Origin: Lepidurus packardi
Taxonomy: Eukaryota; Arthropoda; Branchiopoda; Notostraca; Triopsidae
Assembly (NCBI GenBank): GCA_023053545.1
Contig: JAKZAN010000006.1
Span: 4,283,001-4,347,000, forward strand
DNA: 64,000 nucleotides
Direction: 5' to 3'
The position numbers and the translations under genes were made by a program. This document shows positions 1 through 11,832 of this stretch, piece after piece. Within the stretch, counting starts at the first letter, position 1. Each line of letters starts with the position of its first letter. The notes beneath the pieces are model-generated. The model was not told where the DNA came from and made no database searches. It was given only the letters and a program-made list of their open reading frames with translations.

Positions 1-2377
1 GTAACAGTCATAACAGCCGATTATTCATTTATGAAGCTATTATTTCATTATTCCGCCAAACCCATCAGTAATCTATCAAGAGGTTGCTCTTGATTAACGA
101 ATATTGTTTTGGGGGGAGGAAGGGGAGGAGGAAAAAGGGTGGGTGCTAAAGGACCTTGCGCGTGTAAATGAAGGAGAGGAAAAGGTATACCAGAGAGGAG
201 AAGGAAAGAGCTAATCAATCAGATAGGATGTTGTCATGACAACACGAGATTCGCTGCTGATTTTGAGGTCAATCTGATGAGCAAAATTATCGTCTTATTT
301 TCCCCCGTTAACTCCGGACTGGCAAGGCAAGGACATGTCAGTGGAAGGACACTGGGAGTTCTGGGTTATTTAAACATCCTTTCATACATGTCGTCTTGAT
401 TAAGAGCAAGCTCCGCGGAACTCATTCATTCATGACACGCCTACGTGTGGCGATCCGGCGAAGCGGTTCTGACGACCCTATCCTAAGTATGCCGCTCCAC
501 ATTCAAACGTCAACGTATATTAAAAAAAAATTCGAATAATTTTCGATTTTTTTAAAATAATTCTACCGAATTGTTTTAAAAAATAATTTGTCCATTTTCC
601 CATTTTTTCCGAATTTTCCGAACGATTTTCGAATGTTTCCGAATAGAATAAAAGCTTTTTACTAGTTCCAAAATTCCCATATAACTTTCCAGTTTTTTTT
701 TTCATAATGGTGTTCATTAGTATTCGAATTTTTTTTAATGCTTTCGTTTGGAAATTACGGCCAAGAACCGTTAGCTAAAAACACGACACGAAAATGAGAA
801 AACGATGGGTTTCACCACGAATAAGATAAAATATGGGTTTGTTATCAGTCTCACCTTGATCCGTACATGATTGTTGTCGGATAGAAGTATAATCACGGCG
901 TGGAAAGTATCCAAAAGTAGAACATCGCAGTAATCCACTTGTTGAAATAGGTGTAGGTGTCGTAGTTATACTCTTAAAAAAGTAGCACTACTACTGGTTT
1001 TGGAGTTATTTCTTTTTAAAAACGGATAATTTCAATTTCCTCAAGTCCCACAGTTGTTTTCTTTCACTAATTATCGTCATCAAGGATACGATAGAACGCC
1101 ACACATCATGGAACTATGAAAGGAAAATAGCCTTGTTATTTATCTGTGTTTGCACTTAAGTGATCCATCCGTTTGGCGTTGAAGGGCTTTTACTCTTTTA
1201 ATGCCAGGTACATAAATTCCAATGCTCACAAGCTTGAGGTTTTGTTACAAAACATACACTTGAAAGTGTTAAACTGGGGCTACTTTCCAACTTCGCGAGA
1301 TTCCAATTTCTAATTTCACGTTTGACAAATTTACTTGTTTGTTGACACTCACGAAAATAATCCTTCTGCGGCTAATTATGATTTACTCGCACACCAAAAG
1401 CCGGGTGAAGATAAAATGGAGTGGCTCCAGTTGTCAAAAAGGAAGTCTTTTTGGAGAAAATGGCACTTTCCTTTAAAAAACGTAAAAAAACAAACAAACT
1501 TTCCACGCTTGCGACCAACGCTGTCACTGTGTCCCTGTCGACAGTTCAGCGTGCACTGATCGCCACGCCAGACGGGGAGAGGAGTCTATGCACAAAATTG
1601 GAGGTGAAGACTTGTGGGTACAGTTCCAAGTGGATCGCCCCAACAAGGCACGGGCACGGGGAGTACGGATACCACCACGCCGCCTCGCATGGAGCACACG
1701 GCACAGCACAGTGCTTTCCGCTAGGGCGCTACGCTAGGCCATGCTTTGCCCTTGGCTACAGGCATTCTGGGCGGCCTGATGGCAGTTTTACCGGAGTTGA
1801 ACTCGGCAACGCCGGGCGAGTTAGCTGAAGCTTATCCCCCCTTTTAGCCCACCCTGCCTCCGCCCCTATCAGCCATATTACTCACACAACACAACATAGG
1901 CGCAAAGGAACCGGCGGTGTTGGGTCCGTCCGTGTCCCCCTTTTTTCGCCCATCTGTTTGGGTTTGGGGGAACAAGGGTAAAAAGCGCCCAGCGAGTCCG
2001 AAACTCCGGATCCAAACCCAAACTTTGGGAAGGTCGCGCACGGTTTCGGTACGGTGCCACTAAAGCACGTAATGCGGGCTAAACGCTTAACCCCACCCCG
2101 ACCAGGACACCGGTAGCAAGAAGAGAGAGGATTTGGGGGTTGGGAATGAGGACGCAGGGGGAGGGAACGCAAGCTTGAGAAAAGCGGAGGAGAAAAGGTT
2201 GCAATGCGGAGACGCGACGACGTCAACGCCGCAGCGCCCTTCCCACAGAATCAGAGATGAGACAAGAGCTCCCGGGACCCAGAAAAGCACGAGCAATAAA
2301 GGCAGGTAGGTTAAACGTCTAAGTGGACGCGAGTTGGCGCTCTTCAGACTCGCATGATTAAAAAGGGGGAGCTAACG

Positions 2378-2485
2378 TAAGGCACGGACAAGCCAACAAT
2401 GAAAACTAACAGTGAAATCCACTAAACTTAAATAAAAGGAAACATAAGGCACGGACAAGGCAACAATGAAAAACAACACTGAAAT
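2378..2485. repeat. Two-copy direct repeat, 67-bp period
   Basis: The 41-bp block starting TAAGGCACGGACAAG at 2378-2418 recurs at 2445-2485 with a few differences. Each copy contains a CAACAATGAAAA word followed by an AACANTGAAAT-like echo. Confidence 0.85.
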
Positions 2486-3469
2486 AAAATAAATCCATAA
2501 ATTATTAGCGAAATAAACCAAAGACTCCCCTCTTGTTTAAACGGAGAATGTCTTGTCTTTTCGCAGTTAAAGAAAAGGGCTTAGGGACAAGGCCGCCTCT
2601 GAAAGCGAGCCAAAAGTTGGGGGTTTTTTAAGGTTCTCCGAGCACAGGAGGCGCGCAATTGGACTTGATTTGAGCACTTTTAATGGGCTTCGTGCTGCGT
2701 TTGTTGTAATGCCGGTTGCAAAAGAACTGGTGCAGGGTTCTCAACGGGCGCAATGAAAGGTTTTGGCTCCGAGTTTTATTGACAGTAAAAAGGAATCTGA
2801 AGGTTCAAGCGGCATAATAAGCAACCCAAAACTTTTGCCGAGTGCCATAAGCTGAAATGTTAAAGAGGCGAAAAGAGTTTGAGGACACACACACAAGAAA
2901 GAGCCCCAGGAAATAAAAAAAACTTCTTAACTCTTTATACTAATGCTGTGTACAGTACAACCATTTTCCCGTTGCCTCGTCGCGGTCCAGCAGCACAGCT
3001 TGACGCCTCAACCAAAACCAAACGCTAAAGGTGGCTGGGTGAATTCCTGATTCGGGGCATCGGCCGGGGCTGCCTAATTTGTTGTAACGCCAGTACTCTT
3101 GTCTGGCATAGTCGTTTCTTGACTTAGTTACACATCACAAGTTTCCCTTGAAAAGCGAAAAGAGTGGAAAATCTTGGCCTTTTTGCTATAGTTTGCTTAC
3201 TGCAAGCTTATGCTTACCTATAAATACAAGCCCCAGTTAGCCTGAGCCAAAAGACTCCGAGTCATAAGCCACCAAAAGAAAACAACGTTATCTTTAAAAA
3301 ATGGAGTAGAAAATCTAGTTTACAGCGATACCATACACTCATACGTGCGCAAAATACTAATTGAGTTATTAACATAATAAGGTTAGGGAAATTTGAATTT
3401 GAACTTGGCGCGCGTTCTGTGACGCCAGCCGTCGAACAAAAACTGCGCCAGCAAAGTCAGGCATGGGCG

Positions 3470-3513
3470 ATTGGCCAAACCATTACGTCACGGGAACATG
3501 CCATTGGCCATTG
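3470..3513. promoter_or_regulatory. CCAAT-box pair flanking a CRE-like site
   Basis: ATTGGCCAA at 3470, TTACGTCACGG at 3483 and CCATTGGCCATTG at 3501 lie within 45 bp. ATTGG is the reverse complement of CCAAT, bound by NF-Y, and TACGTCA resembles a CREB/ATF half-site. Such spacing is promoter-like, but no gene follows on either strand within several kilobases, so function is unproven. Confidence 0.3.
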
Positions 3514-4899
3514 TTTATAGTGTGTTCCTGTTGAACAAATAGAGTAATTCTCAGAGAAACCTATTCTATAAGAATCCAACAATATCTCACAATGCGATTT
3601 TGGTGCATTGCCCTTTAGGCCTTTAACAAGTCAACAAGGAAGTCTGAAGACTGGGGTGAGGTGCGATGGATAATAGATCGCATGGACCCATATTGAACAA
3701 GGACATAACTTTGCCAAAGACTCTTTGGCTTCTCTTCATCTCCGCAATCCCTCAATCGAAACATACTCGAGGAAAGGAAGGACGAGAGAACCTTCCATAA
3801 CCTTCTAGAACCAAAGTATTTGGTTGTTGTATAGCTTTACAGGACATTAGAATTTGAAGTTTCACCTTAGTGCAAGCTTTGTCCAGTTTACCCACTTCTT
3901 TCATATAAGCGCCCATTTCCTACTAACTAAAAAGCCTCCTGTTGTGGTGTCGAGAGAGAGGGACTTGCTTCGGTTCTAAACCTAAAGGCGTTGACAAAAG
4001 AAAAAGAGAGCCTAGGTTCCTCTTCCCTCGTTCCATGTTGAGTAAAAGCGTAACATTACAATTCGCCCCTCTTCTCTCTACCTTCCTCGTTTTTTTCCGT
4101 TTTTTTTTTGTTATTTCTCGCCTAGTTGCAGCAGGAAATCTGTAAGCTTTTCATAGTGCTTCTCGACTTTCAATTCATCTGAATCTGGGCTCTCTTCCCC
4201 GCCTTCAACACCCCCCACCCTGAACGCCGTTCCCCCTCTCGATTTGTTGTAATTTCTCACATCCTTCTCGTGGAGGTCCCTGTTACTGATTACTTTTCAT
4301 TACTCTCCAGTAAGAAGGGGGGGACCTTATCACTAGCCAACGCACCATCTTACGTCCTCGACTTTGTCTCGCCTTGTCTTTTTTTCTGTCCTCTATCTCA
4401 CTCTCCCACAGAAGAAAAACGGCGCGTTTTTCTGTTTTTCTGGGTAGAGTTACCACTACCTTTGGCTGTTTGGCGAGCGAGAGCAAGAGAGAGAGAGAGG
4501 GTTTTCTTTCGGCGAGACTGTCGAGACATGGCGATGGCACGCTCCCCAATCGTAAGACGTTGGGGGGGGGGGGGAGGTGGTACTCTATGCGCTGATGTAG
4601 CCCACGGCTTTTTTGTGCCCACCCAAAACAACCACATCAGTGCAACCGCGCTATACACCTCCTTCTTAAACGGCAAGAGAGAGACCTTGAGGTTGCCATA
4701 AGGGCGTTGGGCGAACGCCTGGTGGTGGGTGGGTGAATTTTTCAGAGAAAAAACTGACGTGCGTCGAGAAAAAAATCCCGAGAACTTGAGGCACAGCTCC
4801 CCGAACGTTTTACAAGGGCGCCGGCGTTGGGCAGATCTTTTCGTCTCCCTTTGATACCGTCTATGCTAAAAACCCTGGGAAACACCGAAGTCACCAAAG

Positions 4900-5003
4900 A
4901 TAAAAAAAAAATAAAAAAAAAATAAAAAAAATCAAAAAATCAAAATCAAAAAGCAAATAAAAAAAATCAAAAAAAAAAAAAAAGCAAAAAGCAAAAAATC
5001 AAA
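4900..5003. repeat. A-rich simple repeat (TAAAAAAA / CAAAAAAT)
   Basis: About 100 bp of runs of A interrupted by single T, G or C, including AAAAATCAAAAAATCAAAATC and repeated AAAAAGCAAA. Low-complexity sequence, probably slippage-derived. Confidence 0.9.
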
Positions 5004-5077
5004 GCATCGCGAACCGAACCGAGAACCGCGAACACTACGGTTGCAGTGGGCTGCCTGTTAGTTTCCGAGGTAAAATA

Positions 5078-5150
5078 TAAACAAAACTGGATCTTCGTTC
5101 CAGTTTTGTTTACCTTGAAACAAAACTGGATCTTCGCTCCAGTTTTGTTT
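5078..5150. repeat. Tandem pair of near-identical perfect hairpins
   Basis: Hairpin 1 pairs TAAACAAAACTGGA (5078-5091) with TCCAGTTTTGTTTA (5099-5112) around the 7-nt loop TCTTCGT. Hairpin 2 pairs AAACAAAACTGGA (5118-5130) with TCCAGTTTTGTTT (5138-5150) around TCTTCGC. The arms match perfectly and the two units differ mainly in the last loop base. They might be remnants of a foldback element or a structured RNA, and no coding role is visible. Confidence 0.85.
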
Positions 5151-8100
5151 ACCTTTTACGTCTTACCTTTTACGTTAGAGGCGCTCGTGAATAAAAGTCA
5201 CTCGAAGCGTGATAATAAAGCCTCAAAGTAACTACAAGACACCCAAAAAACAAGACACTCGAAAAGTGAACTCGTACCCTTTGAAACCAATGAACTCAAA
5301 CCAAAGTAAAAACCAAAGTAAAGTAGAAAGGGATAGGGATTGTGTTTTTATCAAGTGCTATTTTTGGATACTTTGCTCTTTCTTTCGAAGACGCTCTTGT
5401 ATGTAATTATATAGTTTTGGGGTGGGGGCAAAAATAAACGAAAAGGTCTCGTGATTTGTGTCTTTTTTTACGCAAGACATTAGCTCTGCCTGGGCTCTGT
5501 CTGTCTCTTTTGACTAATGCGAAAATATTAGCATTTGTTAATAAAACCTTCTGAACTAGAAGTAAAACTAAACTAAACAAAGAAGGTCTAAATAACGGCG
5601 TAGAAAACCGAGTCGGGGATATATGTTTTCGGTGTGGGGCCATGGGTGATCGAGATTGAGGAGGTGGGGTAAGCCTGGGACAAGCATGGGGTGGTAGCTG
5701 AGGGGCCTTCAGACGCATGAGAAAGAGGGTTCTGTGGGACGACGCCGGGTTCTCGGGACTGTCGGGAGCCAGGGCCAAGAAACGTTCGGTCAGAGCGGCG
5801 AGCGAGCAGAGAGAAAAGGCAAAAATCACCCTACGCTTTGAATATCTATACCCCACGCATATTTAGACCAGGTTTTCCGTGGCTCTGGGAATGGGCAAAG
5901 TAAAGTTATAAGAAGGGAGAAGAACTAAGAACTAAAGAGGAAAAAGCATATATGAAAAGGGGGTGGGGAAGTGTATAGAAAGAGGTGGCTGACGGGATTG
6001 ACGACGTCGACCCTCATTTCCCATGCTCTCTCTCGTCTGTTCTCCCAAGTTCTGGCATGGCAGGGATGCATGGGGAGTTCCTTTCTCATATTGTGTAGCC
6101 AGCCCCGACCCTTTACTTCCACATACTTCGTCTCTCCTTTTTCACTGTTGTCCACGAATAATATACACCCACAGTATCATATCTTTCCCGGCCTCCCTTT
6201 CCCCCAGTTCCATGGCCGCAGAATATTTCCATCTCTCGCCTTTTTTCCTTCCCAAAACTGTACTGTATACTCCACGTCTTGCTCTCATAACGCCCCAATC
6301 TTTTTCTGATACCTCCCTCCCTGCTGCTCTCTTTTTATTTTATTTTTTAATCGCTGGGGGTATACTTCACAAATGGATACGTAAGGAGGTAAGGATGACT
6401 ACGTGTGCCGAATCTGAAGCATGTGAAAGGGAACGAACGCCCCACTGACAACCAAGTGAACTAGCTCATAAGCTAGTAAATATAGCCCCGATTAATAACA
6501 AAGCAGTCTTCACTAAAGAGTTCTCGCGTGGGGTTTATTTTCTGCTAATATAAAAGAAGGTCCAGGTCTCTGTTGACTAACATGCCCTCAGTCTGCCCTC
6601 CTTTTAACTTTTCATAATTTTCCCAATTTTCCTCAGCACAAGCAAGCACAAATTTCCTTCTTCTGGACAACACTCTTGCTTGGGTGGGAAAAGGTATGTT
6701 GAAGGATCTTTGTTACCATCTCCCCGATGGTACTGTAAACGTAGATAGTAATAGAAAAAAAGACAAGGGTTTATGGGGAGTTTTTTGTTATTTCTGCGGT
6801 GGCGTTAAGGGTCTCCTTTTCAGCCTTCTTTAAAAGCAGCCACTTTGAGCTATTAAACATTCCTTAACTCGAACTATTGAATAAAGGGGGCAAGACAGGA
6901 TATGTCATTAATTACCTTGACGCTTTGCGTCTCCGGTTTAGCTTTTTGGCGCTTTAGCGCTAGGGCGCTTGGACGATTTGACGCTTTGGAGGTGGCTGAG
7001 GCTGCCCGACTCGGTGCGGTAGCTGCAAGCCGAACGAACAAAAAGAACTCCGGCATGCCTAACAACATGTCCCCCGTAAATCATATCGCGCGCGCGAGCT
7101 GGAAGTCAAGCAGTTGACAAGGCTAGTTACGGGTCCACACTCACAATCATTACCGTCTTTCTAATAAATTTCGGCGAGTTGCCCCGTAAAGCGTGTGCTG
7201 AAACGCAGGAACTAAAGCATGTCCACCTTTTCTTCCACTTAAAGGGGACTTAAGACCTCTCCCCCATCTATCTATACCTTTTACCGAGCAATTAGGCTGA
7301 CTTGATCTTGGTCTTCGCTTCCAATTTGACAGGCATAAGTCTGCCATGTTAACGAGGAAATGAAATTTGGAAGCCGTTCAGTATGCACGGTTCCGGTTCA
7401 CTCCAGACACTTAACCAATAGAAGGCCTACCGTGATTTCTCTCTCTCTTACTCTCTGGGTTCTTTCTATCTTTCCCTTCCTTAATTCTCCACAGGAAGGG
7501 AAACGCTCTCGAAGGTTCTCTCTGTCTAGCTTCCTTTTGACTGGCAAGGTTAAGTTACTTAATCCCATCATGTTTATGAGCCGTGGAATGCCGTTGAATG
7601 AAAACAAGCTTGTTATGTTCCCAGAGCCGCAAGAAGCCCTGTCAACCCCTCGAAGACTCTGTGCACTCTGTATACCAATAAGGGGGATAACGTTTCTCCC
7701 CTTATGTCTAAAAGTACTGTATTCCCTGCCCTGTATTGGGGTAGGTGCGTACCGTACCGCACCGTGCTCTACCATACTCTAGCGCCGACCCAAAACACGT
7801 ATATGGTATGGTGTATGAGGACTCGGATCGTTTATGGCTTATGCTGACCAAGAAAGCTCTCTTTCTCTTTCCCCCTCTGTTTAGCAGACGAGTAAGTGGG
7901 CAAAGTAAACCCTCCTTGTACCCTTAATCTGAAGGTCACCCAACACACAACTTCTTCCCAAGAAACGCTGCCAACTATCATACGCTTAGGAATCTTTCTA
8001 AACTCGACTCCTCTCTTCTACATTACACTTACTTTGCGAAGAATAAAATGTTACAACAAAGAATAAAGTACCGGGGAGGCCATACTGAAAGTTCGAAATT

Positions 8101-8164
8101 TTCTATTTTTTTCCGGGCCATTTTCGAGGGTGGGTGGTAGTACCTACAAAGTTAGTTCTCATTT
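5151..8164. other. Gene-free region
   Basis: No supported gene. It holds pyrimidine-rich patches (6010-6330), a short run of repeated GACGCTTT/GGCGCTTTAGCGC words near 6918-6985, and long chance frames overlapping on opposite strands (5407-5856, 7360-7782). I recognise no domain and see no exon-like block. Confidence 0.45.
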
Positions 8165-8423
8165 AGGACGTGGAAGAGGAGATACATCAACAATGAAATT
8201 GATGAGGTTCCATACACCAACAATGAAATTCATAGCAGAGTTTGTGTTGCGGGAAGCCCTGTCTGTATTACTATAAGGACAAGTGACATTACTGTATTAC
8301 TCTTCCAGGACGTGGAAAAGGAGGTTCAATACATCGACAGTGAAATTCATGCGGTCCCGTACACCAACAATGAATTTCGTAGCAGTTTGTGTTATGGGAA
8401 GACTTGTCTGTATGAGTACAGTG
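8165..8423. repeat. Two-copy tandem repeat, 142-bp period
   Basis: Copy 1 (8165-8306) and copy 2 (8307-8423) both run AGGACGTGGAA, a CATCRACARTGAAATTSATG block, TACACCAACAATGAA, then AGCAG...TTTGTGTT and GTCTGTAT. The phrase CCCGTACACCAAC also occurs inside the repeat cluster near 27500, suggesting a shared family. Confidence 0.85.
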
Positions 8424-9360
8424 CAATTTGGCACGCAACATAATGATTAGTTAGCAACGCATTGCAAATAAACCACGCCCATATCCGTACCCAAGTACCC
8501 CAGAGTGAAAGATGCCAGTTAGCGTCAGTAATGCATACCAGGGTTTTGGTCTGTTTTGGCTTTAGCCTGGAATGAGCAAGTAGTTTTGTTTTCCCTTTCT
8601 CGGCGATTGCTTAATCTTAGAAGTAAAGATCTAGTGACGTCAGGTAAAGCTCACTGAAAAGAGAAAGGAAACTACGTTCGTGTTGGAGCATTCCAAGCCG
8701 CCAAGGCACATGCACAGGGGCAATACACAAAAAGCAGAGGGTATTGACTGACCCACACGAGTGCTAACCTATTTCTTGGCTCAAGTGATGCTCCCTTCCT
8801 TTTTTTCTTAAAAGGTGATTAGGTAGTAAACCAATACCTTAACCTAGATAATCCGACGATGACGGTCGGTATTGCCCTAAAGCCCTCGGAAGGATGCTAT
8901 TGAATCTTTCTACAACGAACTCAGCTCAGCTCATCTTTCGAGTATTACGTAGATTTCTGGAAGTGTAAAAAGTAACAACAAAGAAAGAAAGACGAGGAAA
9001 CTACAATAATAAAACTTGGAGATTTTATAGTTTCTTTTGGTTCGGGCCGTTTTCGACTGGCTTCCATCAGTTTCTTCTCTCTTCGGGAAAGCCCATTTCG
9101 AGTCGAAGACGTGCTCACAAAACCGGAAAGCTCTTTGGCACGGTGAGGTCAATAAATCCCAGCCTGAAAGTTTTCCAAAGGTCTTTCAACGGCTAATCAT
9201 CCAACCAACGACTGGGTGTCACATTGATGAAGCTTTCGGCATACGAAGTGACAGTCACCCGAAGATAGTGCCCACCCTTGCACGAATCGGCCCTCTACAG
9301 GTTCAACCATCATGGTACGCAGCTCCAGGTTCAAAGAGGAAGTGAGGGTTGACGTCCAGC
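8424..9360. other. Gene-free region
   Basis: Unique-looking sequence with no recognisable gene. Includes a TGACGTCA word at about 8635 and AT-rich DNA near 8940-9030. Confidence 0.4.
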
Positions 9361-9669
9361 ACTGTACTTACAGTACTGTACAGTACTGTTGGGACTTACT
9401 GCTTACTGTACAATACTGTACTTACTTACTGCTTACTGTACAATACTGTACTTACTTACTGCTTACTGTACAATACTGTACTTACTTACTGCTTACTGTA
9501 CAATACTGTACTTACTTACTGTACACTATTATACAATACTGTACTTACTTACTGTACAATATTGTACAATACTGTACTTACTTTCTTACTGTACAATACT
9601 ATACAATACTGTACTGTACTTACTTACTGTGCAATACTGTACGGACTTACAGTACTGTACAGTATTTGA
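9361..9669. repeat. TACTGTAC-rich minisatellite, about 31-bp unit
   Basis: Four almost identical 31-bp units built from ACTGCTTACTGTACAATA and CTGTACTTACTT are followed by degenerate ones. Both ends carry a CAGTACTGTACAGTA core, and the left copy contains the perfect palindrome AGTACTGTACAGTACT. All three plus-strand frames stay open simply because the unit lacks stops in register, so the apparent Tyr/Leu/Cys-rich proteins here are artefacts. Confidence 0.95.
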
Positions 9670-10970
9670 CCACTGTAGAGGACAATTGGAGAGATTTTGG
9701 AGCAATTTGGCTTTCCAAGCGAGGAGGGCAAGATGATCGTCGAGCGTCTAGGAACAGCAAATACAAATCTGTTTTCTGCTGCTGAAGTCAGAAACAAAAT
9801 AAGGGCTTAACAGCATAAAAGATCCTTACGCAGCTTCCAAAATAACTCAACGACGTGCCATGCGTGCTTCAACTAAGTAGGTTGTGATGGAACCTATTTT
9901 TTGCTTCGTGTTATTGGGCTTTTGGGGGTTCTGGCTGTGCAAGGAAGAAAGAAGAAACATTTTTCGGGCCGCTTTTGGTATTCTACTTGCATGGTGTGCT
10001 CATCTGCGGGGGGAGAGCGGAGGAAACGAAAGGAAGAAAGAAATCTCGGGCAGTGGACTGCAATAACGTCTACTCTCTCAATGTCAAGACAGTCAGGCGT
10101 CTGTTTTTCAGCTTCTGCTGCTTTTTAGGTGTTGAAACTTGCTCTCTTTTGGGAGAAGTCACGCGGACTTTTGTCTTATCCCCGCCAGCAAAGAAGGCCA
10201 TTTCTAAAGGTGCCAATTCAAGAACATTAACGTATATATCGAAGAACTGCCCGAGCTTCTGGGGTTCTTCGGACTTTCCGGTATACTGGACTTGGGACTT
10301 GGGGCAGAAAACCTAAAAGAGTTACAAGAGGAAAATAAAAAGTGCCTGAAATCTACCCCAGACAAAACAAAAAAGAGAATAATGTAAAGAAAAAAACAAC
10401 GACTCACAAGACGTCGTACTTATAGCGAGTTAAAATAGAGTGCAACAGAAAAAAAAGAGCGAATTAATGCCTCCCTTTTTTGCCTCTCCAAACCAATTCC
10501 TCCTTCCTGCCCATGGTCACCGTCTTTTATGTCCTTTACACGGCCATGGTTCCAAAAGGCTCTCCTCGAAGCTCGAGCGAACGAAAAGAAGAAAAGACGA
10601 AAAGTCCAATGCCTGACGGGGCAAAAACCTGGCTTTTCTCAACTCTTTTGGTCTCCTTCCTCTTTTTTCCGTTGAAAACACATATTTACTCCACTCTTTA
10701 TCATATAAATAATACCCCACTTAACACTGCCTGTCCCCCCACCACCCTCTTCACTGTATACCAACTCTTGGCTCTTGAAAACCTGGAACCAAATTCCAGC
10801 AGCTCATCCAAGGCAAACCGCAGACTCACTAGAGCATTACACACCATAGTTGTTACTGTACTGCCTTTCTGGTATGCTATATCTGCCGGTGTCAATGTCT
10901 TTTGTCGTTCTCATCCATTTAGTACGAGTACTAAAGCTACGTCTCTTTACTAAAGCTACTTCTCTCAGTA
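9670..10970. other. Gene-free region
   Basis: No recognisable gene. Open frames up to about 157 codons (10480-10953) overlap frames on the other strand and show no domain. Confidence 0.4.
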
Positions 10971-11832
10971 TTACATATTTTAACAATGAATTCTCATAAC
11001 GAATTGTAAGAAAGTCTTCCAAGAATGAATTCGAAGAATGAAATTTCAACAAAAATTACGTTCCTGTATGGTAAAGGGGACAAATTTCATTGTTAGTTTT
11101 TCCTTTTAAGTGCCTTTTTATTGGCATGCACAGTTCCAGGTAAAAGTAGCAGACAATTTTTGGAGGGTATTCGAAAATTTCAGTGATCTCGAGAGGATTT
11201 TGACTGAGATTTCAAATTTCCACGCTAATACCATTACCGTGCTAAAAGCATGGAAGCGCGGTTTGGCGGACCCCTAGTTTCTACTAATGTAGTGTTAATT
11301 GTCTCAAATTGTACAAATTTCACTAATAAATTTTGACAAAGAACTGAAAAAAAATTCCAAGAATGAATTTTAATAAGGAAGTTCAAGAAACTGTTCCAAG
11401 AATGAATACTAAGAATGACATTTCAACAGTGAAAATTACGTTTTTGTATGGTACAGGGTCAACTTTCATTGCAGTTAATTTGCCTTTTGAATGCCTTTTA
11501 TTGGTATGGACAGTACGTTTTAATAATGAATTCTAAAAAGGAACTGTAACAAAGTATTTTAAGAATGAAGTCCAAGAATGAAATTTCAAGGGAAAATTAG
11601 GTTTTTGCATGGTAAAGGGCCAACTTTGGTTGTTAGTTTACGCTTTAAATGACTTTTTATTGGCATGCACAGTACCAGGTAAGAGTAGCAGACATTTTGG
11701 GGGGTAGTGGGAAACTGTTCAGTGAATTTGATGTGATTTTGACTGAGATTTGAGACATCCAGGCTAATACCATTATCGTGCCAGAAGCGTGGAAGCGGGT
11801 TTGCCGGATCCCTAGTTTCCACTAATGTAGAC
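10971..11832. repeat. Three-copy tandem repeat, full unit about 320 bp
   Basis: Full copies at about 10971-11293 and 11511-11832 flank a truncated copy at about 11294-11510 that lacks the 3' half. Shared landmarks in order: TTTTAAYAATGAATTC, AAGAATGAAATTTCAA, TTACGTTYYTGTATGGTA, CTTTTTATTGGCATGCACAG, GTAGCAGACA, GATTTTGACTGAGATTT, GCTAATACCATTA, and CCCTAGTTTCYACTAATGTAG. No open frame is conserved between copies, so this is a noncoding duplication. Confidence 0.88.

Larger units (their letters stand above)
1..4899. other. Gene-free region, left edge
   Basis: All open frames are short and low in complexity, and overlapping frames on both strands have no recognisable domain. Contents: AT-rich DNA with TTCGAATTTTT words at 530-740; a GC-richer patch around 1500-2300 including CCCAAACC tracts; a direct-repeat pair at 2378; a CCAAT/CRE-like cluster near 3470; and CT/GA-rich tracts near 4370-4500. 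A G run (4562-4573) interrupts one frame. I see no exon or RNA gene here. Confidence 0.5.

Noticed and set aside
9312-9785. Three overlapping open frames of 106-157 codons
   Set aside because: They translate the TACTGTAC minisatellite; the peptides are period artefacts rich in Tyr, Leu and Cys, open in all three frames.
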